From the NCBI RefSeq assembly GCF_049959315.1, contig NZ_CP188201.1: 64,000 bases of DNA. The stretch is one strand, 5' to 3'. The notes beneath the pieces were generated by a model that did not search any database, was not told the origin of the DNA, and saw nothing but the letters and a program-made list of their open reading frames with translations. Origin of the DNA: Serratia proteamaculans_D. Lineage in GTDB: Bacteria > Pseudomonadota > Gammaproteobacteria > Enterobacterales > Enterobacteriaceae. Shown piece after piece: positions 1-6,686 of this stretch. The translations under genes and the position numbers were made by a program. The number at the start of each line of letters is the position of its first letter. Position 1 is the first letter of the stretch.

Positions 1-882
1 CCCGACGCTGAAGAATTTGGACATCACCGTCGCCAGGCTGTGTACCGGCCCGGCCATGCGGTTGCGGCAGTAAATATCGGAGCTGATGGTATGCGGCAAA
101 ATGCCCAGTGCTATCGCCTGCCGGGCGACCTCAAAGCTGAAGCTGGCACTGCCGTGGCCAACGTCGAGCAACACACCGCGCTGTAGCGCACGCTGGATAG
201 ACTCACGCAGCGTGCCCGCCGGGGTCAGGATGCGGTTTGGCTTGCCGTTGTAGCAGTGGGTGATAATGTCGCCACGGGTCAGCAGATCGGCTATCTCATC
301 GAGATCCGGTGGGTTATTGCCGATATGCACCATCAGCGGTAATTGGTTATTTTCCTGTTGGATCTCTTTGGCAAGTACCAGCGGCCGGGTGCCATTCTGG
401 CCGACCACGCTGCTGCTCATGCGCGCCTTGATGCCAATGATAAAACCCGGATGTTCACCGATCGCCTGGCTGACTTTCTGCTTGTCGATATCGGCCAGGT
501 CTGCCAGTTCGTTCTGTCGCAGCAGACCGATGCGCGAAATATTCAGGAAGGCAAAAACGTTGGTTTTGGCACGGCGCGTCAGTGCATAAAACGTGTCTAC
601 ATCGTCAGTGCCGGTGCTACCGGCGTCGACCACCGTGGTGACGCCACAGGCGGTGCCGACCAAATCCGGTTCGTCATGGTAAATCGGCGAAGAGGGGTAA
701 CAATGCACGTGGGAGTCGATCCAGCCGGCACTCAGGTGGTGATTGCCAGCCAGGTCCCATTGCCGATGAGCGCGAACGTCTTCAGCCAGTTGCCCGACCT
801 CGGCAATCTTGCCGTCCTGAACCGCCAAATCGACCAGCCGGTCATCCGCCAGTCTGGCGCGTCTGATTACTAAGTCATACAT
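1..882 (-). CDS. Amidohydrolase/deacetylase-family metallohydrolase (3' end beyond window)
   Basis: The reading frame is open from the ATG at 882 to the window edge (294 codons), so the C-terminus is missing. The N-terminus (MYDLVIRRARL) is a small beta-sandwich start typical of amidohydrolases. The metal-binding HxH lies at residues 58-60 (GWIDSHVH), and GIKARMSSSVVG near residue 150 contains Lys152, a candidate carbamylated lysine. A later THCYN-type His segment and an HTISSDIY segment also fit the dihydroorotase/D-aminoacylase superfamily. A GGAG ribosome site sits about 9 nt upstream. It is the last visible gene of the PRD/SFCGS/DUF4310-4312 operon. In relatives (the EF_0837/AHA_3915 type, from memory) it accompanies a PLP enzyme and a KDPG-type aldolase, so it probably deacylates or ring-opens the imported compound. 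The substrate is unknown. Confidence 0.85.
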   Translation of the reverse strand, partial: MYDLVIRRARLADDRLVDLAVQDGKIAEVGQLAEDVRAHRQWDLAGNHHLSAGWIDSHVHCYPSSPIYHDEPDLVGTACGVTTVVDAGSTGTDDVDTFYALTRRAKTNVFAFLNISRIGLLRQNELADLADIDKQKVSQAIGEHPGFIIGIKARMSSSVVGQNGTRPLVLAKEIQQENNQLPLMVHIGNNPPDLDEIADLLTRGDIITHCYNGKPNRILTPAGTLRESIQRALQRGVLLDVGHGSASFSFEVARQAIALGILPHTISSDIYCRNRMAGPVHSLATVMSKFFSVG

Positions 883-905
883 ACTGCATTACTCCTTTTC
901 AAGCA

Positions 906-927
906 GGGGAGCGGCATGCCGCTCCCC
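906..927. repeat. 22-bp perfect inverted repeat between operon genes
   Basis: The arms GGGGAGCGGC and GCCGCTCCCC flank a central AT in the 62-nt gap between the DUF4310 gene and the amidohydrolase gene. There is no U-run on the minus-strand RNA, so it is more likely an RNA processing/stabilising hairpin or a weak attenuator than a full terminator. Confidence 0.6.
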
Positions 928-944
928 AACAATCACAGTCGCAT

Positions 945-1598
945 TTAAGCGATGGCTACCGGGAAAATAGCCCCTAACAGCATCGCCCCGAGGATCGCCC
1001 CACCGGTGATTGGCTTATTCCAGATATAGAACAGCAGTGCGCCAAGCAGTGAACCAATGCCAATCGGAATCGAGGCGGTCATCGCCGACAGGATGATCAA
1101 CGGCCCCAGGAAACGACCGGAGGAGTTACCTGCGCCCATCATCACGTCCGCCCCGTAGGTGGAGTTGCTCTGATTGATGGTAAATTTACGCGCCAGAATG
1201 ATCAGGTAACCAATCGCCAGACCTATCACCAGGCCGGTAATTAGCGAGGCGGCAAAGTTGGCGACCGGGAAGATAATGCCAGCCCCGAGCAACAGTGCCG
1301 GCACTCCCAGGCCTACACCGGTCTGGATTGCACCACCGATGTCGAGGATCCCCACCAGCGAGCCTTCAATGATGCGCGCAAACAGGAAGCTGGCACCGAA
1401 TGCCGCCACGGCACCATAAACGCCGGTATCCATTCCGGCCCGCAGCATGGAAACGAAGGCCACTTCGTTAAAGGCACCGATGCCGTACAGGTAGTACATG
1501 TGCGTCCCGGCGAACACGCCGGACGAGAGCAGGCCAACAAAAATCGGGAATGACCAGTCGGCATACCAGAAGCCTTTTTGGGTTTGTTCTTCCATCAT
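945..1598 (-). CDS. DUF4310 family membrane protein
   Basis: This 217-residue protein is dominated by glycine/alanine-rich hydrophobic segments. About six membrane spans can be seen between residues 15 and 217, with a short cytoplasmic-like N-terminus (MMEEQTQKGFWYADWSFPIF). It resembles the conserved family that always occurs beside DUF4311. It starts 8 nt after the DUF4311 stop, so the two are very probably translated together. I infer that the pair forms the membrane channel of a carbohydrate or amino-sugar importer, analogous in role to IIC/IID of a mannose-type phosphotransferase system. No transport activity is shown by the sequence itself. Confidence 0.8.
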   Translation of the reverse strand: MMEEQTQKGFWYADWSFPIFVGLLSSGVFAGTHMYYLYGIGAFNEVAFVSMLRAGMDTGVYGAVAAFGASFLFARIIEGSLVGILDIGGAIQTGVGLGVPALLLGAGIIFPVANFAASLITGLVIGLAIGYLIILARKFTINQSNSTYGADVMMGAGNSSGRFLGPLIILSAMTASIPIGIGSLLGALLFYIWNKPITGGAILGAMLLGAIFPVAIA

Positions 1599-1606
1599 CC
1601 AGCTCC

Positions 1607-2383
1607 TTATTTACCGCTCAGGGTATTGTGAATGGCATCCAGCCAGCCCGGCACGCCGAGGCTGAAGGACTCGAGGACTTTCATGTCGAAGCCGCGGAAG
1701 AAACCGCTCAGCACGAACAACAGCACGATCACCGCCATCATGATCTTGGTGATTTTGTTCCAGCCGCTCTCTTCCACGCCTTTACCGATCAGGATACCCA
1801 GCACCAGACCCGGTACCGCGTTGCCCATGATCAGCTGCGCCAGACCGCCGAAGATGGTGCCCCAGAAACCGGAGCGGCGCCCGGCGTCGATAGCCGCCAG
1901 CCAGAAGATCACCGGCATCACGGTGTTCACCAGCAGGTTAGCTGCCGGCACCAACACTTTAATCGCCGTCACCTGCAGCGCAGCAGGCACTGCAGAAGCG
2001 GTGGTATTGAGGAAAGCCACCACCAGCATGCCGATAATGCCGCAGGCGATAGCCATTTTTTTCGGGTCGTGCAGCGTTTGCGCCAGGTTGCGGTTTTTGA
2101 CCATCAACGCTGCCGCCCCCCAGTGTGGGATGATGCGGTGGTCAACGTCCTGCGTGAAGGCCCCCGCCGCCACGGAAGACGCCCAGGCGTTGAAGAAGAA
2201 GCCCAGACCGAATGAGAAATGGGAAGCCGGATCGCCCTCGCAGGAGTTCAGCTCGCCCAAGGTACGGAAAGCGCCCATGCCCTGAGTGGTTGGGGCATGG
2301 AACATGCGTGCGGCGCCGGCCCCTACGCCAACCCCCACCAGTCCGCCGATAATAAGCGACTTAAATAAGATGATTAAAAACAT
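1607..2383 (-). CDS. DUF4311 family membrane protein
   Basis: This is a 258-residue integral membrane protein. The first span (MFLIILFKSLIIGGLVGVGVG) starts immediately. A conserved polar stretch, LGELNSCEGDPASHFSFGLGFFFNAWASS, follows at about residues 43-71, and then five or six more spans. The polar segment with Asn, Glu, Asp and His between membrane helices is a plausible substrate-binding region (inference). It lies 30 nt after the DUF4312 gene and 8 nt before the DUF4310 gene, all on the minus strand, and is recognised as the family that co-occurs with DUF4310, DUF4312 and the SFCGS protein. Function unproven. Confidence 0.8.
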   Translation of the reverse strand: MFLIILFKSLIIGGLVGVGVGAGAARMFHAPTTQGMGAFRTLGELNSCEGDPASHFSFGLGFFFNAWASSVAAGAFTQDVDHRIIPHWGAAALMVKNRNLAQTLHDPKKMAIACGIIGMLVVAFLNTTASAVPAALQVTAIKVLVPAANLLVNTVMPVIFWLAAIDAGRRSGFWGTIFGGLAQLIMGNAVPGLVLGILIGKGVEESGWNKITKIMMAVIVLLFVLSGFFRGFDMKVLESFSLGVPGWLDAIHNTLSGK

Positions 2384-2413
2384 CAGTATACCCTTTGATT
2401 TATGCTAACGTTT

Positions 2414-2710
2414 TTATTTCGTGACGAAGACAACTTTTTCTGTATTGATGATTGTCACGTTCACGGTTATTTCCAGAGATACGGAATAATTCTTTCTTTC
2501 GCGCGGCAGAAAGAAGAATAGAAACTTTTCTTTTGTTATTTTCTCTTCCGCTCTTAATACGCTGACATCCTGCGGTTCAATACGCAGCAGAATATTACTG
2601 GTGGATTTTAATACCGCGCCCTGCACGTTGGCCAAGGCGGAAGCAAAAGCTTTCGCTTTGCTGTCGCCCTTACCCTCCACCTTTACCGACGTTGTATATT
2701 GTTCTTTCAT
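2414..2710 (-). CDS. DUF4312 family protein
   Basis: This is a 98-residue soluble protein with alternating beta strands (TTSVKVEGKGDSKAKAFASALANVQ ... YSVSLEITVNVTIINTEKVV). The central KFLFFFLPRERKNY is aromatic and basic. Its ATG overlaps the stop of the SFCGS gene by one base (TAATG), which implies translational coupling. It carries no membrane span or signal peptide. Base composition is more AT-rich than in the neighbouring genes. Its constant association with SFCGS, DUF4311 and DUF4310 suggests a cytoplasmic component of the same transporter. No catalytic motif is recognised. Confidence 0.8.
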   Translation of the reverse strand: MKEQYTTSVKVEGKGDSKAKAFASALANVQGAVLKSTSNILLRIEPQDVSVLRAEEKITKEKFLFFFLPRERKNYSVSLEITVNVTIINTEKVVFVTK

Positions 2711-3075
2711 TACGGATTGCCGTGTTTTTTAACGTAGGCCTCAACCAGCCTTTGCCCCAGCTCTTCTTTATCCATAAAACCGAAACCCAACACGGTGCAG
2801 CCTTCGTTAATTGCCGTCACGCCTTCATCAATCGAGCGCATGCCGTATTTGGCTTTGTAGCCGTATTTGGTCTGAGCGGTAATGGCCCCTGCACCGCCGC
2901 TGCCGCAGAAAGAAATACCCAACTGCGCGCCTTCCGCTTTCATCACGTCGCCCAGCTTCATATCTGCCGCTACGCCTGGGATCACAATGGCTTTTCCGCC
3001 TGCATTTTCAATACCCTGCCCCACTTTCTGACCTTTACCCAAACGATCGCCAATCACTACGGTAATCTGACCCAT
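2710..3075 (-). CDS. Glycine-rich SFCGS family protein, EIIB-like candidate
   Basis: The protein has 121 residues and starts MGQITVVIGDRLGKGQKV. Alternating beta/alpha segments suggest a small Rossmann-like domain. The hallmark GISFCGSGGAGAITA lies near residues 74-88. A cysteine followed by a Gly/Ser-rich loop after a beta strand is how galactitol- and lactose-type phosphotransferase EIIB proteins present their phosphorylated cysteine. I therefore infer a phospho-carrier role, which also fits the neighbouring PRD protein. A second cysteine lies in INEGCTVLGFGF. It is encoded between the PRD and DUF4312 genes. The family has no proven function as far as I know. Confidence 0.8.
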   Translation of the reverse strand: MGQITVVIGDRLGKGQKVGQGIENAGGKAIVIPGVAADMKLGDVMKAEGAQLGISFCGSGGAGAITAQTKYGYKAKYGMRSIDEGVTAINEGCTVLGFGFMDKEELGQRLVEAYVKKHGNP

Positions 3076-3109
3076 GGTATTTCTCCTGATTAAATTAATT
3101 CGTTAACTG

Positions 3110-3457
3110 CTATTGGTTATTATCTTTTGCCACTTCAAAATGGACGGACAACAAATAAGCTTCTTCGATCGGTAAAGTGGCAAACTGCCCCACTACCCGC
3201 TCGGCCATTTGCATTGATTCCGCCGAAATTTCATCAAACAGTGATTTATCGACTTCCGGTAATGGCTCGCCGGTTATTGAGCGTAGCACCATGGCACGAA
3301 TATGCGACTCCAGCATCTGTTGCTGTACCGCGTTGGTATAAATACCCTCGGCGTTTAGCATCTCTGTAATACCTGCCAGCACCTGCTCGGTGATTGTCCC
3401 GGCCAGGCTGACATCGGGTTGCTCACTATTTTCTATCGCAACAGATCCATCATTCAC
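3110..3457 (-). CDS. PRD domain-containing protein, first gene of the operon
   Basis: This 115-residue protein is a single PTS-regulation-domain-like helical unit. Candidate phosphorylated histidines are visible in QQMLESHIRAM (about residue 52) and LLSVHFE (about residue 106), the positions where PRDs carry conserved His. There is no helix-turn-helix or AAA domain, so it is not a complete antiterminator or LevR-type activator. It is the first gene of the minus-strand cluster, 34 nt ahead of the SFCGS gene. It could sense the phosphorylation state of the system or act as an EIIA-like phosphocarrier (inference). The family is the EF_0829/AHA_3910 type, from memory. Confidence 0.8.
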   Translation of the reverse strand: MNDGSVAIENSEQPDVSLAGTITEQVLAGITEMLNAEGIYTNAVQQQMLESHIRAMVLRSITGEPLPEVDKSLFDEISAESMQMAERVVGQFATLPIEEAYLLSVHFEVAKDNNQ

Positions 3458-3779
3458 TTTTCAGTACCCCTAGATCCAAACATGATTCGGTCAATTGCAC
3501 GGCATCACCTGAATAACCCGCCTTCTCTGATGCCTTTACCCTAACCCCGGGAAGATTTTCTGTGTAGCCTGTTTTTTTCCAGTTGGAAGTGGAAATTCAG
3601 TGACCGTCAGGGATCCATTTCGCAAAATAAGCTTTTGCCAGATAATTTAATTAAATTACAAAAAGATAACGCCACAAACTGTTTCCAGTTCGCCCGGCGG
3701 TGGTGAAAAGCTTCGTGATCGGGATCTCTTTCTTTTCCCCGCCTAACCGCCTACTATCGGTAAGACAATTCGACATCAA
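3458..3779. other. Intergenic control region between the PRD operon and rnk
   Basis: This stretch must hold the minus-strand promoter of the PRD operon and the plus-strand promoter of rnk. A 6-bp inverted repeat, GCAAAA/TTTTGC, lies at 3622-3638 next to an AT-rich stretch (3641-3660). No convincing sigma-54 promoter or CRP box was found. Open frames here look non-coding. Confidence 0.4.
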
Positions 3780-3817
3780 CAACACCCCCGCTCCTCTGGC
3801 GCGGGGGTGTTGCTTTT
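3780..3817 (+). terminator. Strong hairpin with short U-stretch upstream of rnk
   Basis: The arms CAACACCCCCGC (3780-3791) and GCGGGGGTGTTG (3801-3812) pair perfectly around a 9-nt loop and are followed by CTTTTG on the plus strand. No plus-strand gene ends here, so it terminates either a short leader RNA or an unannotated small RNA. It lies about 65 nt before rnk. Confidence 0.6.
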
Positions 3818-3879
3818 GTGCTGTTTTTCCGAATTTATGGGCGCGTAACCTGCGCCCTTTGATTTGACTGGAGAGTGGA

Positions 3880-4290
3880 ATGACCAAACCAACCATTACT
3901 ATTAATGAGCTGGATGCGGAGCGCCTGGATGCGCTATTGGCACAACCGGCCTTTGCCAACACCGATGTCGCCACCGCGCTGAACATCGAGCTGGATCGCG
4001 CCGAAATTCTGCCGCCGTCCCAGATCCCAGCCAACGTGGTGACCATGAACAGCCGCGTGCGTTTCCGTGATCTGCATACTGCAGAAGAACACGTGCGGAC
4101 GCTGGTTTACCCGGCTTCGCTGAAGGACAGCCACGAACAGCTTTCGGTAATGGCACCTTTGGGCGCAGCCCTGCTGGGCATGCACATAGGTAACCAGATT
4201 ACCTGGCAGTTACCGAACGGTGAGGAAGCGCATATCGAGGTGCTGGAACTGTTGTACCAGCCGGAAGCGGCGGGTGAATACCACCGCTAA
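3880..4290 (+). CDS. rnk: Nucleoside diphosphate kinase regulator Rnk
   Basis: The 136-residue protein has the normal length of Rnk, a GreA/GreB-related RNA-polymerase secondary-channel protein that affects NDP kinase levels and alginate synthesis in Pseudomonas. The N-terminal helical segment (residues 1-45, ITINELDAERLDALL) forms a short coiled coil. The C-terminal FKBP-like domain holds VRFRDLHTAEEHVRTLVYP and the late signature MAPLGAALLGMHIGNQITW. A GGAGAG ribosome site precedes the ATG. It stands alone, preceded by a hairpin and followed by a terminator at 4300-4326. Confidence 0.93.
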   Translation: MTKPTITINELDAERLDALLAQPAFANTDVATALNIELDRAEILPPSQIPANVVTMNSRVRFRDLHTAEEHVRTLVYPASLKDSHEQLSVMAPLGAALLGMHIGNQITWQLPNGEEAHIEVLELLYQPEAAGEYHR

Positions 4291-4299
4291 GCGGTTATC

Positions 4300-4326
4300 A
4301 GGGCGGTACCCTGCCGCCCTTTCTGT
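4300..4326 (+). terminator. Terminator of rnk
   Basis: AGGGCGG (4300-4306) and CCGCCCT (4314-4320) form a stem followed by TTCTGTGT. It sits between rnk and the convergent TauE/SafE gene. Confidence 0.6.
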
Positions 4327-4329
4327 GTC

Positions 4330-5118
4330 TTACAAACTGATGGCGATCAAAACCAGGATCAGCAGCAATACATAAATTCTGGCATGCCAGCTGTCGTTGA
4401 CCTTCGGCAGACATCTTTTGGCAAACACTATCCCCACAATACCCGCCACCACTAACATAGCCAGCAGGGTGAGATTGACATAACCCAGGTATTGCGACCC
4501 GCTCATTTCCTTCCAGCCCAATCCGATATACATCAACGCCCCGATGACGGCGACCGGGATCGACAACGGATTGGCCGCGCTGACGCAATGCTTCATTTCG
4601 TAGCCATGCCGACGCAATAAAGGCACGGTCAGCACGCTCCCCCCTACGCCGAGTAGGGTAGCAATCACCCCGATGACCGGACCACCGCCCCATAGGGTCG
4701 TCTTTGACAGCACCGCACGAGCCGGCTTGACTAAAAAACCCTGTCTGAACAGGCAATCTGCGATTGTCACCAGCATATAAATAACGAACAGCAGCCGTAC
4801 CACCGCGTCCTCCAGCAAACTGGAGGCAAAAGCCCCCAATGCCGCACCAATACCGATAAAATAAATCAACGGAACAATGGTTTCACGCAGCAGGTTATTG
4901 CTGCGCCAGTGGGTGAAGGTCGCATAACTCGAATTCAGGATCATTACCGCCGTCGAGGTCGCTACCGCGATATGCATCGCCTGACCAGGGTGTTCGCCCG
5001 AAGCCGCAACCAGATGATAAACAAAGGGAACGACTACAAACCCACCACCAAAACCGAACAAAATGGTGGTGATGCCGGTAATAAACCCGGTTAACAATAC
5101 GAGAGTGATATCTGCCAT
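4330..5118 (-). CDS. TauE/SafE family anion/organic-acid permease
   Basis: This is a 262-residue membrane protein with eight likely spans arranged as two related halves. Each half carries the glycine-rich family motif: GFGGGFVVVP in the first and LLGVGGSVLTVPLL in the second. I chose the start MADITLVLL at 5118 because upstream codons lack family similarity and a GGGAG lies about 11 nt before it. TauE/SafE proteins export or import sulfoacetate, sulfite or related anions, and the substrate here cannot be read from sequence. It is divergent from an AraC-type regulator 122 bp away, which probably controls it. Confidence 0.85.
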   Translation of the reverse strand: MADITLVLLTGFITGITTILFGFGGGFVVVPFVYHLVAASGEHPGQAMHIAVATSTAVMILNSSYATFTHWRSNNLLRETIVPLIYFIGIGAALGAFASSLLEDAVVRLLFVIYMLVTIADCLFRQGFLVKPARAVLSKTTLWGGGPVIGVIATLLGVGGSVLTVPLLRRHGYEMKHCVSAANPLSIPVAVIGALMYIGLGWKEMSGSQYLGYVNLTLLAMLVVAGIVGIVFAKRCLPKVNDSWHARIYVLLLILVLIAISL

Positions 5119-5193
5119 AGCCTCAAGTGCTCCCTGATTAAATAAGTTGGAAAGCAGAATAAAACGATGGCTATTGGCTTGCTTCATATGACA

Positions 5194-5223
5194 GGCCAAC
5201 TATCATTGCGTTTCGGCCAAACT
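5194..5223. promoter_or_regulatory. Candidate AraC-type operator (direct repeat, 21-bp period)
   Basis: GGCCAA occurs at 5194-5199 and again at 5215-5220, each followed by CT or ACT, in the divergent gap between the permease and its AraC-type regulator. AraC-family proteins commonly bind direct repeats two helical turns apart, so this is a plausible operator (inference). Confidence 0.35.
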
Positions 5224-5240
5224 GCTCAATAACAGGTTTT

Positions 5241-6026
5241 ATGCGCAACCTACGTATTGATGACCTTGACCAGGTACCCAGACCGGTGATTGCCATCGGG
5301 AATGACTACCCTGCAGGTTATCTGTTGCCGATGCACAGCCACCGGCGCGCTCAACTGTTGTATGGCGCCACCGGAGTCATGCACGTCTTTACCCGCCAGG
5401 GGAACTGGCTTGTGCCCCCGCAGCGGGCGGTGTGGTTGTCGCCACAGATGCCGCACGAGGTGAGAATGGTCGGCGTCACTACCCGCAGCCTGTACATTGA
5501 GCCGACGGCGCTGCCGGCCTCTCAGCCACAAGTTTGCCAGGTGGTTAGCGTGACTCCGCTGCTGCGCCAACTGTTGATGGCGGCGGTCGATATGCCGCTG
5601 GAGTATCAGCAGCAAGGCCGTGACGGCGCATTGGTCAGTCTGTTATTGCATGAGATTGCCCATCTGCAGTCTCTGCCGCTACACATCCCACTGCCTGCCG
5701 ACCGGCGACTGGAGGAACTGTGCCAGGGTTTTCTGCAGCAACCTGACGCGCACGACTCGCCGCAGGCGTGGGCTAAACGCTTGTATATGAGTATCCGCAG
5801 CTTCAGCCGCTTTTTCCGGGATCAAACCGGCATGTCATTTTCACAATGGCGTCAGCGGGCCTGCGTGGTATTGGCGCTTGCCCGGTTGGCCGAAGGTAAC
5901 AGTGTGACTCAGGTGGCGCTGGAAATGGGCTATGAAAGCAGCGCGGCGTTTGCAACCATGTTTCGCCGCGTGCTGGGGCAGGCGCCGTCCTGCTATCTGA
6001 GTGCAGAACGGCGAGAAATAACTTAG
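5241..6026 (+). CDS. AraC family transcriptional regulator with cupin sensor
   Basis: The protein has 261 residues. The N-terminal cupin-like domain (residues 15-100) contains HSHRRAQLLYGATGVMHV and the proline-rich VPPQRAVWLSPQMPHEV, typical of the small-molecule pocket in the YeaM/NimR group. The C-terminal AraC domain (about 155-255) has two helix-turn-helix units, SPQAWAKRLYMSIRSFSRFFRDQTG and SVTQVALEMGYESSAAFATMFRRVLG. It is transcribed away from a TauE/SafE permease, the usual arrangement of a local regulator and its transporter. The stop overlaps the 3' end of the convergent cytochrome b562 gene by 4 nt. The effector is unknown. Confidence 0.88.
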   Translation: MRNLRIDDLDQVPRPVIAIGNDYPAGYLLPMHSHRRAQLLYGATGVMHVFTRQGNWLVPPQRAVWLSPQMPHEVRMVGVTTRSLYIEPTALPASQPQVCQVVSVTPLLRQLLMAAVDMPLEYQQQGRDGALVSLLLHEIAHLQSLPLHIPLPADRRLEELCQGFLQQPDAHDSPQAWAKRLYMSIRSFSRFFRDQTGMSFSQWRQRACVVLALARLAEGNSVTQVALEMGYESSAAFATMFRRVLGQAPSCYLSAERREIT

Positions 6027-6409
6027 CGGAATTTCTTGTGATTGGTGTCGCGGGTTTGCTTGAAACCCTGGGCGACCTGTTTGGCTTCGGCCAACTTGCC
6101 CTGATTAGCCAAGGCCAGCGACTGATCGATCTGGCCGATCAGCGTATCCAGCCCGTGGTGGAAATCTTTTATCTCTGGGCTATCGTTGGCTTTGTCTTCC
6201 ATCTTTGGCGGCTTGCTTTGCTTGGCATCCACCGCCGCGGCACGCATATTCTGCAAGCTTTGTTTGAGGGTATCGGTAGAGTCGGTGCTCAGCACCTTTT
6301 TGTAATTGCCTGCGATGGTATCCATATCGTCGGCCAGATCGGCCGCGACCGCCAGTGAACTGGCACCCAATAATGCCAACGCCAACAGCGCTTTCAGTTT
6401 GTTCGACAT
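6023..6409 (-). CDS. cybC: Cytochrome b562, periplasmic
   Basis: This is a 128-residue precursor with a clear signal peptide (MSNKLKALLALALLGASSLAVA). Cleavage leaves a 106-residue mature protein beginning ADLADDMDT. The two haem ligands of cytochrome b562 are both in place: mature Met7 (ADLADDM) and His102 (TNHKKFR). The rest is a four-helix bundle rich in Lys, Asp and Gln. It has the same length as the E. coli protein, so it should bind non-covalent haem b in the periplasm. The physiological partner is not known. It is monocistronic, with a palindromic repeat element upstream. Confidence 0.95.
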   Translation of the reverse strand: MSNKLKALLALALLGASSLAVAADLADDMDTIAGNYKKVLSTDSTDTLKQSLQNMRAAAVDAKQSKPPKMEDKANDSPEIKDFHHGLDTLIGQIDQSLALANQGKLAEAKQVAQGFKQTRDTNHKKFR

Positions 6410-6430
6410 ATTTGCTCACCTTCCAGTTAT

Positions 6431-6555
6431 ATACCCTATAGCTTTCAAGTTGCAGCTAGGCGCCCAGCTCGCTCATCCCCAGGCGCTTACTCGAGTAAGT
6501 AACTGGGGTGAGCGAGTGCAGGTAACAACGCTGCGGCTTGAAAGATGACGGGTAT
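6431..6555. repeat. 125-bp palindromic intergenic repeat element
   Basis: The terminal inverted repeats are ATACCCTATAGCTTTCAAG and the complement of CTTGAAAGATGACGGGTAT, about 26 bp with roughly 20 matches. Inside, CGCTCATCCCCAG pairs with CTGGGGTGAGCG, and the centre is the 14-bp palindrome CTTACTCGAGTAAG. It carries no open frame. It resembles dispersed MITE-like palindromes I know from Serratia and Yersinia intergenic regions (from memory). Confidence 0.65.
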
Positions 6556-6650
6556 CGTTTTATTTAACCCAGCCTAACCATAGGCAAGGGGGCTGAAAAC
6601 CGAAACCGAAGATTTGTAAGCAAGGTTAAAACGGGGAAGGGGGAGTGATG

Positions 6651-6676
6651 CGGCTGGCAACCGGAGCGACCAGCCG
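6651..6676 (-). terminator. Hairpin after pmbA
   Basis: CGGCTGG and CCAGCCG pair around a 12-nt loop just past the pmbA stop. No long U-run follows, so termination strength is uncertain. Confidence 0.4.
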
Positions 6677-6686
6677 TAAGCCAAAT

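Noticed and set aside
3622..3640. Possible sigma-54 promoter for the PRD operon (TGGCA...TTTTGC on the minus strand)
   Set aside because: The GG and GC elements are 14 bases apart instead of 10, so it does not fit the -24/-12 rule. It remains only an inverted repeat.
3651..4046. 131-codon minus-strand open frame across the rnk start
   Set aside because: It runs antisense to rnk, has no family resemblance and its composition follows from the rnk codons.
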